From UBA9926 sp018645765 (GTDB taxonomy: Bacteria; Pseudomonadota; Gammaproteobacteria; Pseudomonadales; Azotimanducaceae): a stretch of 64,000 bases of DNA. The position numbers and the translations under genes are program-made. Below are positions 9,145 through 17,705 of this stretch, piece after piece; position 1 is the first letter of the stretch, and every line of letters begins with the position of its first letter. Under the pieces are notes generated by a model. That model ran no database searches. It was not told the DNA's origin and saw only the letters and a program-made list of their open reading frames with translations. Where the stretch lies: assembly GCA_949372755.1 (NCBI GenBank), contig CASIBO010000008.1:173044-237043 (forward strand), given 5' to 3'.

Positions 9145-9330
9145 ATGGCCGTACAACAAGACAAAGTATCGCGCTCAAAACGCGGCATGCGACGCGCTCA
9201 TGATAGCCTCAAGGGACCAACCCTATCTGAGGATTCAACCACTGGCGAAACCCATCGCCGGCATCATGTTACCGCTGATGGTTTTTATCGCGGCAAGAAA
9301 GTGATCCACACGACATCTGACGAAGATTAA
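9145..9330 (+). CDS. rpmF: 50S ribosomal protein L32
   Basis: A 61-residue L32 of the cysteine-free form. It opens MAVQQDKVSRSKRGMRRAHD and carries HRRHHVTADGFYRGKKV, nearly identical in layout to E. coli L32. The ribosome site AGGAGCC precedes the ATG. In most relatives plsX and fabH follow; here fabD comes next after a 68-base gap. Confidence 0.97.
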   Translation: MAVQQDKVSRSKRGMRRAHDSLKGPTLSEDSTTGETHRRHHVTADGFYRGKKVIHTTSDED

Positions 9331-9338
9331 TCCGCTGG

Positions 9339-9368
9339 GGCGGGGTTCTGCATTGCCTAAATCCCGCC
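9339..9368 (+). other. Intergenic hairpin between rpmF and fabD
   Basis: GGCGGG (9339-9344) and CCCGCC (9363-9368) form a perfect 6-bp GC stem around an 18-base loop. No T-run follows, so it is not a standard terminator. It could stabilise the rpmF transcript or attenuate between the ribosomal and fatty-acid genes. Confidence 0.35.
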
Positions 9369-9398
9369 TGGTACAGCTTTGATTAAGAGATCAAATCG

Positions 9399-10328
9399 AT
9401 GAAAACCGCTTTTTTATTCCCTGGCCAAGGCTCACAAGCGCAGGGAATGCTCGGTGAGAGCGCTGAGGCCGTTGCTGAAACGTTTGAAGAGGCTTCTGAA
9501 GCCCTTGGCTATGATCTGTGGGCTTTAGTTCAGAAGGGCCCAGTCGAGCAGCTCAATCAAACCGAATTTACCCAACCCGCTTTATTAACCGCCAGTATCG
9601 CTCTTTGGCGATTGTGGACGCAAGCAGGCGGCACTGCTGATTTTGTGGCCGGGCATAGCTTGGGCGAATATAGCGCCTTGGTTGCCAGTCATGTTTTATC
9701 GCTCACAGATGCGGTGCGCGTCGTCCAAAAAAGGGGGCAGTTAATGCAGGCCGCTGTCCCGTTGGGGGCGGGTGGTATGGCCGCCGTGATGGGCTTAGAA
9801 GACGACGAAATTATAGCCGCCTGTCGTCAAGCGACGCTCGATGTTGAATCTGGCAGTGTGCAACCGGCAAATTTGAATGCCCCAGGTCAAGTGGTGATAT
9901 CCGGCACGCAAGCTGCGCTCGATCGGGCCATTGCGCTTTGCCAAGCGGCCGGCGCAAAACGGGCGATTGCTTTAAACGTTAGCGCACCATTTCATAGCGA
10001 ACTCATGCGTCCAGCGGCTGATGACTTGCGCGCCACATTAGATCAAGTCACATTCTCGTCGCCCACAATCGACGTGATTCAAAATGTACTGGCCGCGCCT
10101 TGCGATGACGTTGTTTTAATGAAAGCGCATCTTGTGACACAACTGTATAGCGCCGTGCGGTGGACCGAATCGATTCAATTTTTACACAAAGCGGGCGTTA
10201 CTCAGGTTGTTGAATGTGGGCCTGGCAAAGTACTCATCGGTCTTAACAAGCGAATCGAAAAATCGATGACGACCGCCAACCTCCAGAATGTTGCGAATAT
10301 TTCGGAACTTCGAGCTCAGCAATCATGA
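9399..10328 (+). CDS. fabD: Malonyl-CoA:ACP transacylase FabD
   Basis: FabD moves malonyl from CoA to acyl carrier protein, providing the extender for fatty acid synthesis. The 309-residue sequence begins with FPGQGSQ, has the nucleophile Ser87 in GHSLGEYSAL, and has the catalytic His in NVSAPFHSELM, with the C-terminal ECGPGKVL signature. Its length matches the family. It overlaps fabG by 4 bases (ATGA). Confidence 0.96.
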   Translation: MKTAFLFPGQGSQAQGMLGESAEAVAETFEEASEALGYDLWALVQKGPVEQLNQTEFTQPALLTASIALWRLWTQAGGTADFVAGHSLGEYSALVASHVLSLTDAVRVVQKRGQLMQAAVPLGAGGMAAVMGLEDDEIIAACRQATLDVESGSVQPANLNAPGQVVISGTQAALDRAIALCQAAGAKRAIALNVSAPFHSELMRPAADDLRATLDQVTFSSPTIDVIQNVLAAPCDDVVLMKAHLVTQLYSAVRWTESIQFLHKAGVTQVVECGPGKVLIGLNKRIEKSMTTANLQNVANISELRAQQS

Positions 10329-11050
10329 ACCCGGCAGCCGTTGTTACCGGCGCATCTCGAGGCATTGGCCTTGCGATTGCAGAGGCTTTGGCGAAAGCGG
10401 GTTATTATGTATTGGGTACAGCAACGACCCAAGTTGGCGCAGACCAGTTTACCGAGCAAATGATGGGGCAGGGACAGGGCTATGTCCTGAATCTAAGCGA
10501 CCAACCATCGATTGATGCGTTTGCAGCCGCACTCAAAGCTGATCACGGCGCACCACTTATCCTGGTTAACAACGCCGGCATCACCCAAGACAACTTAGCA
10601 ATGCGCATGAAACCGGCAGAATGGAATGCTGTGATCAACACCAATTTAAACGGCGTTTTTCATCTGACCCAGACCTTTATGCGGGGCATGATGAAAGCGA
10701 AATTTGGCCGTATTATTAATATCAGCTCAGTTGTTGGGCGGATGGGGAATCCAGGGCAAGTTAATTACGCTGCTGCTAAAGCTGGGCTAGAAGGTTTCAC
10801 GCGCGCCCTTGGGGCGGAGCTTGCGAGTCGCAATATCACCGTTAACGCCATCGCGCCTGGCTTCATTGCAACCGATATGACCGACGCCTTGTCGCTTGAT
10901 CAGCAAACGAAAATGCTTGAAAGAATCCCAGCAGCGCGACTCGGCCAGCCGAAAGAAGTAGCGGCCTTGGTGCAATTTTTAAGCAGCGATGTAGCCGGCT
11001 ATATCACCGGCGAGACGATTGCAATCAACGGCGGCTTGTATATGAGCTGA
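10325..11050 (+). CDS. fabG: 3-oxoacyl-ACP reductase FabG
   Basis: FabG is the NADPH-dependent reductase of the elongation cycle. This 241-residue SDR has TGASRGIG, NNAG, the Ser-Tyr-Lys set in NISSVVG and YAAAKAG, and the FabG-type C-terminus YITGETIAINGGLYMS. It starts inside the fabD stop codon, so the two are translationally coupled. Confidence 0.95.
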   Translation: MNPAAVVTGASRGIGLAIAEALAKAGYYVLGTATTQVGADQFTEQMMGQGQGYVLNLSDQPSIDAFAAALKADHGAPLILVNNAGITQDNLAMRMKPAEWNAVINTNLNGVFHLTQTFMRGMMKAKFGRIINISSVVGRMGNPGQVNYAAAKAGLEGFTRALGAELASRNITVNAIAPGFIATDMTDALSLDQQTKMLERIPAARLGQPKEVAALVQFLSSDVAGYITGETIAINGGLYMS

Positions 11051-11172
11051 GACCCAGCGACATCGCAGCAAAAAAACGTTCAGCGCAGGCGGCAAATTAA
11101 GCCTTTCAAGCCGTCTTTCGTTTCATTAAACTACCGCAGCACTGCTGCATAATATTAGGAGAGTACCAAAGC

Positions 11173-11406
11173 ATGAGCACGATCGTAGAACGCGTTACTA
11201 AGCTGGTTTGTGAGCAACTGGGTGTCAAAGAAAACGAAGTCACTCTGGAAGCCTCATTTGTAGAAGACCTGGGTGCAGATTCTCTCGATACCGTTGAACT
11301 GGTAATGGCTCTGGAAGAAGAGTTCGAGACAGAGATTCCTGATGAAGAAGCTGAAAAAATCACAACCGTTAAGGAAGCGGTCAACTATATCGAAGCCCAC
11401 ACCTAA
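11173..11406 (+). CDS. acpP: Acyl carrier protein
   Basis: A 77-residue acidic ACP. The 4'-phosphopantetheine attaches at Ser37 in the DSLDTVELVMALEEEF motif. A good ribosome site (TAGGAGAG) precedes the ATG. The 122-base gap after fabG suggests separate control, as the ACP is usually made in large excess. Confidence 0.98.
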   Translation: MSTIVERVTKLVCEQLGVKENEVTLEASFVEDLGADSLDTVELVMALEEEFETEIPDEEAEKITTVKEAVNYIEAHT

Positions 11407-11507
11407 AATCCCTACCTGGCACGCAGCTGATCGGGCACGCGCCGCATCAGCTGTGCTGATATTCCCATGCAAAAAGCATTACAGCGCTTACGCGATGAGC
11501 GATCACT

Positions 11508-12749
11508 GTGACTAGGCGTGTTGTTGTAACAGGCCTAGGCATGCTGAGCCCGCTTGGCGTGACCACTACCGCAAGCTGGGAGGCCATTGCAGCTGGCAAA
11601 AGCGGCATCCGTCCAATCGAAAGCTTTAACACCGAAGGCTTTGCTGTGCGCTTTGGCGGTAATGTCCCTGAGTTTGATCTCGAGCCCTATATCCCAAGGA
11701 AAGAAGCTCGCCGTATGGACGGCTTTATTCAATATGGATTGGTCGCGGGCATCCAAGCCGTTGCGGATGCCGGTCTAGACTCTGACCAGCTCAATCTCGA
11801 GCGCGTCGGCGTTGCGGTTGGATCGGGTATTGGCGGCATTGTTACGATCGAGACCTGCCATGACGTACTTCAAGCAAAAGGACCGCAAAAGGTTTCCCCT
11901 TTTTTCGTGCCGTCTTCAATTATTAATATGGTTGCTGGACACCTGTCTATAAAATACGGCTTCCTCGGTCCAAATATCGCGGTCACGACAGCCTGCACAA
12001 CCGGGACCCACAACATCGGGTTGGCTGCCAGAATGATCCAATACGGCGATGCCGATGTGATGCTCGCAGGGGGCGCAGAACGAGCAACTTCGCCCACCAC
12101 GATGGCGGGCTTTGCTTCAATGAAGGCCTTGAGCACCCGAAATGATGCGCCCGAGGCGGCAAGCAGGCCTTGGGATCAAGACCGTGATGGCTTTGTCTTG
12201 AGTGATGGCGCGGCCGTTATCGTGCTCGAGGCGTTCGAGCATGCGAAAGCACGCGGCGCAAAAATCTATTGTGAACTGGCTGGCTTTGGCATGAGCGCAG
12301 ATGCTGCGCACATGACGCAACCCGCTGAAAATGGCGCTGGCGCCGCGCGCGCCATGACGGCGGCGTTGAACGATGCGGCGCTCGCCCCGAGTGCAATCGA
12401 TTACATCAATGCCCATGGGACATCGACCCCACTGGGCGACATTGCGGAAACCCAAGCCATAAAAACGGTCTTTCAAGACCACGCCTTTAAACTATGCGTC
12501 AGTTCAACGAAGTCAATGATTGGGCACGCACTGGGCGCCGCCGGTGCAATCGAAGCGGTGCTTGCTATTAAGGCGCTCGAAACCAATATTGCGCCACCCA
12601 CCATCAACTTGGATCATCCAGACCCCGAATGCGATCTAAACTACGTCCCGAAAATTGCCCAACAGCGTCCCATTAATGCGGTGTTGAGCAATTCTTTTGG
12701 ATTCGGCGGCACCAATGGTACGGTTATATTTAAGGCTTTTGACCCTTAG
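11508..12749 (+). CDS. fabF: 3-oxoacyl-ACP synthase II FabF
   Basis: FabF condenses malonyl-ACP with acyl-ACP. The 413 residues carry Cys163 in TTACTTGTHN, a catalytic His in NAHGTSTPLGD, and the other His in MIGHALGAAGA, the Cys-His-His set of KAS I/II enzymes. The start is GTG (GTGACTAGG). In E. coli pabC follows; here mltG follows directly, so pabC is missing from the locus. Confidence 0.95.
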   Translation: MTRRVVVTGLGMLSPLGVTTTASWEAIAAGKSGIRPIESFNTEGFAVRFGGNVPEFDLEPYIPRKEARRMDGFIQYGLVAGIQAVADAGLDSDQLNLERVGVAVGSGIGGIVTIETCHDVLQAKGPQKVSPFFVPSSIINMVAGHLSIKYGFLGPNIAVTTACTTGTHNIGLAARMIQYGDADVMLAGGAERATSPTTMAGFASMKALSTRNDAPEAASRPWDQDRDGFVLSDGAAVIVLEAFEHAKARGAKIYCELAGFGMSADAAHMTQPAENGAGAARAMTAALNDAALAPSAIDYINAHGTSTPLGDIAETQAIKTVFQDHAFKLCVSSTKSMIGHALGAAGAIEAVLAIKALETNIAPPTINLDHPDPECDLNYVPKIAQQRPINAVLSNSFGFGGTNGTVIFKAFDP

Positions 12750-12794
12750 TGTCAGTCATTCACGGGCGCACAGTGTGTGGATCATGGATGCTAA

Positions 12795-13787
12795 ATGATG
12801 CGTAAAACCGCTTGGGCGGTCACGGGTTTGGTAATCAGTATTGCGCTGAGCATTCTTTGGCTCGAGCGCTTGAGCGAACAAAGGCTATCCATTAATGAGC
12901 CTACGCTTATCATGGTCGAACCCGGGACCAACATTACCCGGCTTGGGCAACAGCTCATTAATGCGGGTCAGTCAAAGCAGTCCCTGTGGCAGCTCCGTTT
13001 GCTGGATCGCACTCTAAGTAGCAAAGGTGCCATTAAAGCTGGCGAATACCGAGTCAAACCAGGCTCGACCGTCCTTGCGTTCTTTGAGCAGCTCCGCTCA
13101 GGACAAGCATATACCCGCAAACTAACCTTTCCAGAAGGCTGGACCCTTACGCAATGGCGAGCCCTGCTCCAGGCGGCGGAGGGATTAAGGTCTGTCACAA
13201 CCAGGATGACTGAGACGGAATTGGCCATTGCAGTCACCGGTGCACCGAGGCCTTTGGAGGGATGGTTATTCCCTGAAACCTATCATTACACGCGCGGTGA
13301 CACGGATCTTAAGCTTCTTAAACAAGCCCATCAGACCATGCGTAAACGGTTAGCCCACCTCTGGGAAACGCACCCACAGCAAGATCTTCTAAGCCCAACA
13401 GAGCTCCTGATCCTAGCCTCAATTGTTGAGCGTGAGTCAGGCCGCAATGAAGATCGATACAAAATCGCTCGGGTTTTCTTAAACCGCTTGCAGAAAGGGA
13501 TGCGCTTGCAATCTGATCCAACCGTTATCTATGGTTTGGGTACTGTCTTTGATGGCGATTTAAAACGACGGCATCTTACCTCGGATGGACCGTTTAACAC
13601 CTACACGCGCGCCGGATTACCCCCTACACCGATCTGCAATCCAGGCGCCGGCGCATTAACCGCTGTTCTAACGCCAGCCGATGGGGATTGGTTGTATTTT
13701 GTCGGTCGAGGCGATGGTTCAAGCCAATTTTCGCTTGATCTTAAGGCGCACAACCGAGCCGTCAATCAATACCAAAGAGGCAAATGA
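12795..13787 (+). CDS. mltG: Endolytic murein transglycosylase MltG
   Basis: A YceG/MltG-family enzyme that cuts nascent glycan strands at the inner membrane and terminates their growth. A single N-terminal transmembrane helix (WAVTGLVISIALSILWL) leads into a periplasmic part. The catalytic segment LLILASIVERES contains the active Glu, followed by ARVFLNRLQKGMRLQSDPTV. At 330 residues it is close to the E. coli length (340). It lies between fabF and tmk, its standard place. Confidence 0.93.
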   Translation: MMRKTAWAVTGLVISIALSILWLERLSEQRLSINEPTLIMVEPGTNITRLGQQLINAGQSKQSLWQLRLLDRTLSSKGAIKAGEYRVKPGSTVLAFFEQLRSGQAYTRKLTFPEGWTLTQWRALLQAAEGLRSVTTRMTETELAIAVTGAPRPLEGWLFPETYHYTRGDTDLKLLKQAHQTMRKRLAHLWETHPQQDLLSPTELLILASIVERESGRNEDRYKIARVFLNRLQKGMRLQSDPTVIYGLGTVFDGDLKRRHLTSDGPFNTYTRAGLPPTPICNPGAGALTAVLTPADGDWLYFVGRGDGSSQFSLDLKAHNRAVNQYQRGK

Positions 13788-13848
13788 GCGCGCATCATCT
13801 TTGATTTCGCATTAAACTATCAGACTCATCGAGGCAGATTGGTTCACC

Positions 13849-14502
13849 ATGGTAACAGCCGCCCCCAGAGGTCAATTTATTACGCTTGAAGGCACCGAAG
13901 GCGTTGGTAAATCCAGTCTCATGACAGCACTATCCGGGTGGCTCACGGCCCAAGGCGAATCGGTTGTGACAACGCGGGAGCCCGGCGGCACGGCGATTGG
14001 AGAAGCGCTGCGATCACTTTTGTTGGACCCCTCAAATCAAAACCTCAGCGATCTGACAGAACTCGGTCTGATGTTTGCGGCCCGATCACAGCACGTTTTC
14101 GAGTGCATTGAGCCAGCCCTTGCACGTGGCGATTGGGTGATTTGTGATCGATTTACGGATTCAACCTATGCTTATCAAGGTGGGGGGCGAGGCATGAGCG
14201 CGGCCCTTATTGCGCAGTTTGAAGACTTAACCCTGGGCGACTTTGCGCCGAACCTCACGGTTCTTTTAGATGTTCCGATTGCGATTGGTCTAACACGGGC
14301 CGCGCAAGTTGGCGCACCGGACCGCTTCGAATCTGAACAACACGCATTTTTTGAGCGGGCCAGAGCGATCTTTTTGAATCGCGCTCAGACCCAGAAGCGA
14401 ACCCAAATTGTCGATGCCAGTCAGTCCCAAAGTACTGTGAAGCAGAGCGTACTGAGCCTTATTGAGCAGCACTGGCTCAGCTTGCAGAGCGATCACCCAT
14501 GA
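13849..14502 (+). CDS. tmk: Thymidylate kinase
   Basis: Tmk phosphorylates dTMP to dTDP. The P-loop GTEGVGKS (residues 15-22), the DR motif in VICDRFTDSTYAYQG and the lid region are visible. It is 217 residues, near E. coli (213). The start is ATG at 13849. The stop overlaps the holB start by 4 bases (ATGA), the usual tmk-holB coupling. Confidence 0.95.
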   Translation: MVTAAPRGQFITLEGTEGVGKSSLMTALSGWLTAQGESVVTTREPGGTAIGEALRSLLLDPSNQNLSDLTELGLMFAARSQHVFECIEPALARGDWVICDRFTDSTYAYQGGGRGMSAALIAQFEDLTLGDFAPNLTVLLDVPIAIGLTRAAQVGAPDRFESEQHAFFERARAIFLNRAQTQKRTQIVDASQSQSTVKQSVLSLIEQHWLSLQSDHP

Positions 14503-15476
14503 CGGGGCTTTTTTCCTGGCAAGTACCGCAGCTCGAACAACTTCGGCATCACTTCCTCAAGCAAGATTTAGCACATGCCTACTTAATTGACGATCCGGCT
14601 GGAGAGGGTAGTCAAGGGTTTGTGGCGGCGCTGGCCAGCACCATTTTATGTGAACGGACGCAATTGGGCGGCTGCTCAAGTTGCTCGTCTTGCCAACTCC
14701 AAAGCGCGGGCAGTCATTCGGACCTTTTATGGGTCATGCCAGAAGACTCCAAACAGATTAAAATTGAACAGATTCGGTCAGTGATTGAATGGAGTCATCA
14801 GACGCCACAACAAGGGCGCGCCAAAGTGCTTGTCCTAGATCCAGCTGATCGAATGAATGTCTATGCGACCAACTCGTTGCTCAAACTCTTGGAAGAACCC
14901 GCACCCAATACCTATCTATTTCTAATCTCAACGAGCCCGGCGCGCCTGCTCCCGACGATCCGAAGCCGGTGCCAGCGCTTAAACCTAGCCACCCCAACAA
15001 ATGAAGAAGGTTTGCGATGGTTACGTGAAACTAGGCCGGCTGCTGACCCTAACAGCCTTGAAGACGTTTACGCGATCACGGGACACAAACCCATCAGCGC
15101 GCAAGCGTTGTTTGATAGCGAACAGATGACGCCACGACTTGCGATGGTTAGCGCCCTCAACGAATGGATAAAGGGTTACTGCGGGCCAATCGAGACAGCA
15201 AAAAAGCTTGCTGCGAAAGAAACCCCAAGCCTACCGTATGAGCTACTGTATCGAGCGGCCGCCATCGCTCAACGCCAACGGTTTCTGCCGCAGGCTACGA
15301 ATCAGGGTGTTTTCCAAGCGCTCATCGATGAACTTGCCGGCAATTGGTCAGCCAAAGCGCTGTCGCGGTTAGCGGACGCGTGCGGTAAGGCCCTGTCTCA
15401 GTCTGGCGCGAGCAACAACCTGAATGCCGAGTTATCCTTAGAACATTTTCTAATGACACAGAGAGAACCGGTTTAG
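14499..15476 (+). CDS. holB: DNA polymerase III delta' subunit
   Basis: HolB is the rigid delta' subunit of the clamp loader. The four-cysteine zinc module (CERTQLGGCSSCSSC) and the KVLVLDPADRMN and LLKLLEEPAPNTYLFLIST segments identify it. As expected for delta', the Walker A position (DDPAGEGSQG) lacks the GKT/S of an active ATPase. The 325 residues match the family. Confidence 0.93.
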   Translation: MTGLFSWQVPQLEQLRHHFLKQDLAHAYLIDDPAGEGSQGFVAALASTILCERTQLGGCSSCSSCQLQSAGSHSDLLWVMPEDSKQIKIEQIRSVIEWSHQTPQQGRAKVLVLDPADRMNVYATNSLLKLLEEPAPNTYLFLISTSPARLLPTIRSRCQRLNLATPTNEEGLRWLRETRPAADPNSLEDVYAITGHKPISAQALFDSEQMTPRLAMVSALNEWIKGYCGPIETAKKLAAKETPSLPYELLYRAAAIAQRQRFLPQATNQGVFQALIDELAGNWSAKALSRLADACGKALSQSGASNNLNAELSLEHFLMTQREPV

Positions 15477-15542
15477 AAACCGCCTTGTGGAAACGGACCC
15501 TTTAAGGCAAACTTTTTTAACCTGCTTAGGTCGAGGCCGATT

Positions 15543-15899
15543 TTGAAAACATTGCAGCGCCGCAAGGCGAACAAAAACATATTACCCTATATCGTAAAAG
15601 ACCTGCGGCAGCTACAGCACAGCTATATGCCATTTATTCAGAACGGCGGACTGTTCATCGAGTCGGGCCAAGATTATAAGATGGGTGAAGAATTTTTCTT
15701 GTTGTTAACCTTGCTCGATGAGACAGAGCAAATTCCCTTAGCCGTGAAAGTCGTTTGGCTGGCAAGCAAGGACGTTAAGGCACCCCACAAGCCCGGGATT
15801 GGCGTGCAATTTCTGGATATTGAAAGTCCTTGCAAGAACAAGATCGAGACCTACCTTACGGGCCTTTTATCGTCACCGACCGCGACGGCAACGCTGTAA
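15543..15899 (+). CDS. pilZ: Type IV pilus assembly protein PilZ
   Basis: A 118-residue PilZ. The SYMPFIQNGGLFIESGQDY opening, GEEFFLLLTLLDE, KVVWLASKD and GIGVQFLD are the hallmarks of the pilus-assembly PilZ subgroup. That subgroup lacks the RxxxR motif for cyclic-di-GMP binding, and none is seen here. It is required for type IV pilus biogenesis through PilB and FimX in relatives. The frame opens with a TTG at 15543; no better start is visible. Position after holB is conserved in Pseudomonas-like genomes, where tatD often follows; tatD is absent here. Confidence 0.88.
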   Translation: MKTLQRRKANKNILPYIVKDLRQLQHSYMPFIQNGGLFIESGQDYKMGEEFFLLLTLLDETEQIPLAVKVVWLASKDVKAPHKPGIGVQFLDIESPCKNKIETYLTGLLSSPTATATL

Positions 15900-15978
15900 G
15901 GCTGCGCGTAAAATTCTTAGTAAACCCACGCATTAAAGACGCTTGCATCGCGTTCTGATGCTAAACTAGGAGGCGGTA

Positions 15979-16005
15979 ATGTGCGTGTTTATTGCCAGTA
16001 TTTAA
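15979..16005 (+). CDS. Possible 8-residue leader ORF upstream of the Anbu gene
   Basis: ATG TGC GTG TTT ATT GCC AGT ATT TAA would encode MCVFIASI. A perfect AGGAGG (15968-15973) sits 5 bases before the ATG, better than most ribosome sites in the window. The stop is 25 bases before the Anbu ATG. It may set translation of the downstream gene. It could also be chance, because short ORFs after an AGGAGG do occur. Confidence 0.3.
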   Translation: MCVFIASI

Positions 16006-16030
16006 CCCCGATTTTCATTAGAGGCCGTCA

Positions 16031-16789
16031 ATGACCTATTGTGTCGCGATTCGAACAGATGCCGGTTTATGTTTTGTCAGTGATTCAAGAACCAATGCTG
16101 GCGTTGATAATGTTTCGACCTATTCCAAAATGTTTTGTTATGAGGCACCCGGGCAAAGACAGTTGGTTGTGCTGTCTTCAGGCAACTTAGCAACAACCCA
16201 AGGGGTCATCACTCAAATTAAAAAGGATGCAAAGCGGGGCGCTGCACGCAGTTTCGCGAATCTTGAAACGCTCGAGGACATTGCAGATTACCTAGGAGAG
16301 TGCTCGGCGGAGCACCAAGAGAAGCACACAGGGGGCGGCAAAGCCTTTGAGGCAAGCTTCATTGTTGGCGGACAAATCCAGGGCCAAAAGCCGGGCGCTT
16401 ATTTAATCTATCCGCAAGGCAATCACATCACGACCTCACGGGATACGCCATACCTCCAAATCGGTGAGAGTAAGTATGGCAAACCGATTCTGGACCGCAT
16501 CATCTCCAGTGAGATCAGTCTAGAGACAGCCGCCTTGTGTGGGTTGGTTTCCATGGATTCAACCATGCGCAGTAACTTAACCGTTGGCCCGCCCATTGAG
16601 GTCCTTATGTATGAGGCCGATAGCCTGACCAACGAGCGGCGGTACCGTTTCGAAGAGTCGAGTGAATACTTAAGAAAACTGAACGCATCCTGGGATGATC
16701 GCCTCAAAGAGGCCTTTAACAATATGCCCCCGATTGCTTGGAGTCAGGCCTGGGATCAGGCTCCGGCCTCCGAGCGTTCAAGCCGCTAA
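16031..16789 (+). CDS. Anbu, proteasome-like Ntn-hydrolase (BPH)
   Basis: Anbu proteins are self-assembling relatives of the 20S proteasome beta subunit. After removal of Met1, Thr2 becomes the N-terminal nucleophile. Asp18 and Lys33 (numbered from Met) sit at the positions of the proteasome Asp17/Lys33 pair. The SDSRTNAG motif, the SSGNLATTQ segment and the late GLVSMDSTMRSN are family features; 252 residues fits. The stop overlaps the stop of the opposing alpha-E gene by 4 bases. Anbu is normally found with alpha-E, permuted ATP-grasp and transglutaminase-like genes; the first two are here. Its substrate is not established. Confidence 0.87.
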   Translation: MTYCVAIRTDAGLCFVSDSRTNAGVDNVSTYSKMFCYEAPGQRQLVVLSSGNLATTQGVITQIKKDAKRGAARSFANLETLEDIADYLGECSAEHQEKHTGGGKAFEASFIVGGQIQGQKPGAYLIYPQGNHITTSRDTPYLQIGESKYGKPILDRIISSEISLETAALCGLVSMDSTMRSNLTVGPPIEVLMYEADSLTNERRYRFEESSEYLRKLNASWDDRLKEAFNNMPPIAWSQAWDQAPASERSSR

Positions 16790-17703
16790 GAGAGGAACCA
16801 AGTCTGCGAGAGCTTATTATGGGTTGTCGAGATATCCGCCTGGGCCTGGTCGATAAAATCATGAAGACTTTGAGTTTGTAACAGTTCCGCTGTGACTGCT
16901 CGAGCGATCGCGCGCTTTGCGCGGTTGACAGCCTTCAACGCCGGCTGATGCCGAGGCAAATGCTTAAAACTACTGGCCACCTCGGCGAGACAATGATTCA
17001 CACTTCTCGGGAATGCCGGATCTTTCAGCAAAAACGCAACCACCTCGGGGCCATTGATCCGATCCTGGACCTGTTGCCGATACATTTGATAGGCATTGAG
17101 CGACTGCAAGACGCCCATCCACAAAATATTATCCTGCTCATCAAACTCGGCTTGTCTCCCCATCAAATTCAGGCACGCCACGTCGATCACACGAGTCGTC
17201 ATGTCGGCGCGCTCGACATTGCGGCCAAGGGTTATAAAATAGTAGGGCTCTTTACGACTCATGCTGCCGCTTAAATACCCCGTCAACTCTAGACATAAAT
17301 CGATGATTTGCGATAAGAATTCATGCCGGCCACTGCGGTTAATCCGGCCCGACAAATCCGGTTTTAGCAGGTAATGCAGCTCATTCATCTTCTCCCATGC
17401 TTCGTTCGGCATCAGATCTCGAGTTGTTCTTGAATTTTCACGAGCAGACCCGGCGCACGCCCTAAGCGAGCAGGCCGGATCATCAAACATAAATTTCACA
17501 ACATTGCGTTCAGTGGCCGTGCTAAAGCGCTGCTTAAATTGCGCATCAAAGCCGGTGATGTTCACTAAAGATTCCCAAACAAATCCAACCTTCGGCAGAT
17601 CCAATACCAAATTAGAATAGACTGAGATGAGTCTTGCCGTGTTTTCCGTTCGTTCTAGGTAACGGCCAAACCAGTACAATCGTTCTGCAACGCGCGACAG
17701 CAT
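16786..17703 (-). CDS. Alpha-E domain protein (DUF403)
   Basis: A 305-residue all-helical protein of the alpha-E family, opening MLSRVAERLYWFGRYLERTENTAR as the family does, with ITLGRNVERADMTTRVIDV in the middle. These proteins are always paired with circularly permuted ATP-grasp enzymes, and the two are thought to form a peptide-modifying or ligase system; the biochemical role is unknown. It follows the ATP-grasp gene by 2 bases, so the two are co-translated, and it converges with Anbu. Confidence 0.88.
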   Translation of the reverse strand: MLSRVAERLYWFGRYLERTENTARLISVYSNLVLDLPKVGFVWESLVNITGFDAQFKQRFSTATERNVVKFMFDDPACSLRACAGSARENSRTTRDLMPNEAWEKMNELHYLLKPDLSGRINRSGRHEFLSQIIDLCLELTGYLSGSMSRKEPYYFITLGRNVERADMTTRVIDVACLNLMGRQAEFDEQDNILWMGVLQSLNAYQMYRQQVQDRINGPEVVAFLLKDPAFPRSVNHCLAEVASSFKHLPRHQPALKAVNRAKRAIARAVTAELLQTQSLHDFIDQAQADISTTHNKLSQTWFLS

Positions 17704-17705
17704 GC

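Noticed and set aside
11126..11155. TTAAAC-18-TAATAT as an acpP promoter
   Set aside because: Transcription would begin about 11162, inside or after the ribosome site TAGGAGAG, leaving no working leader.
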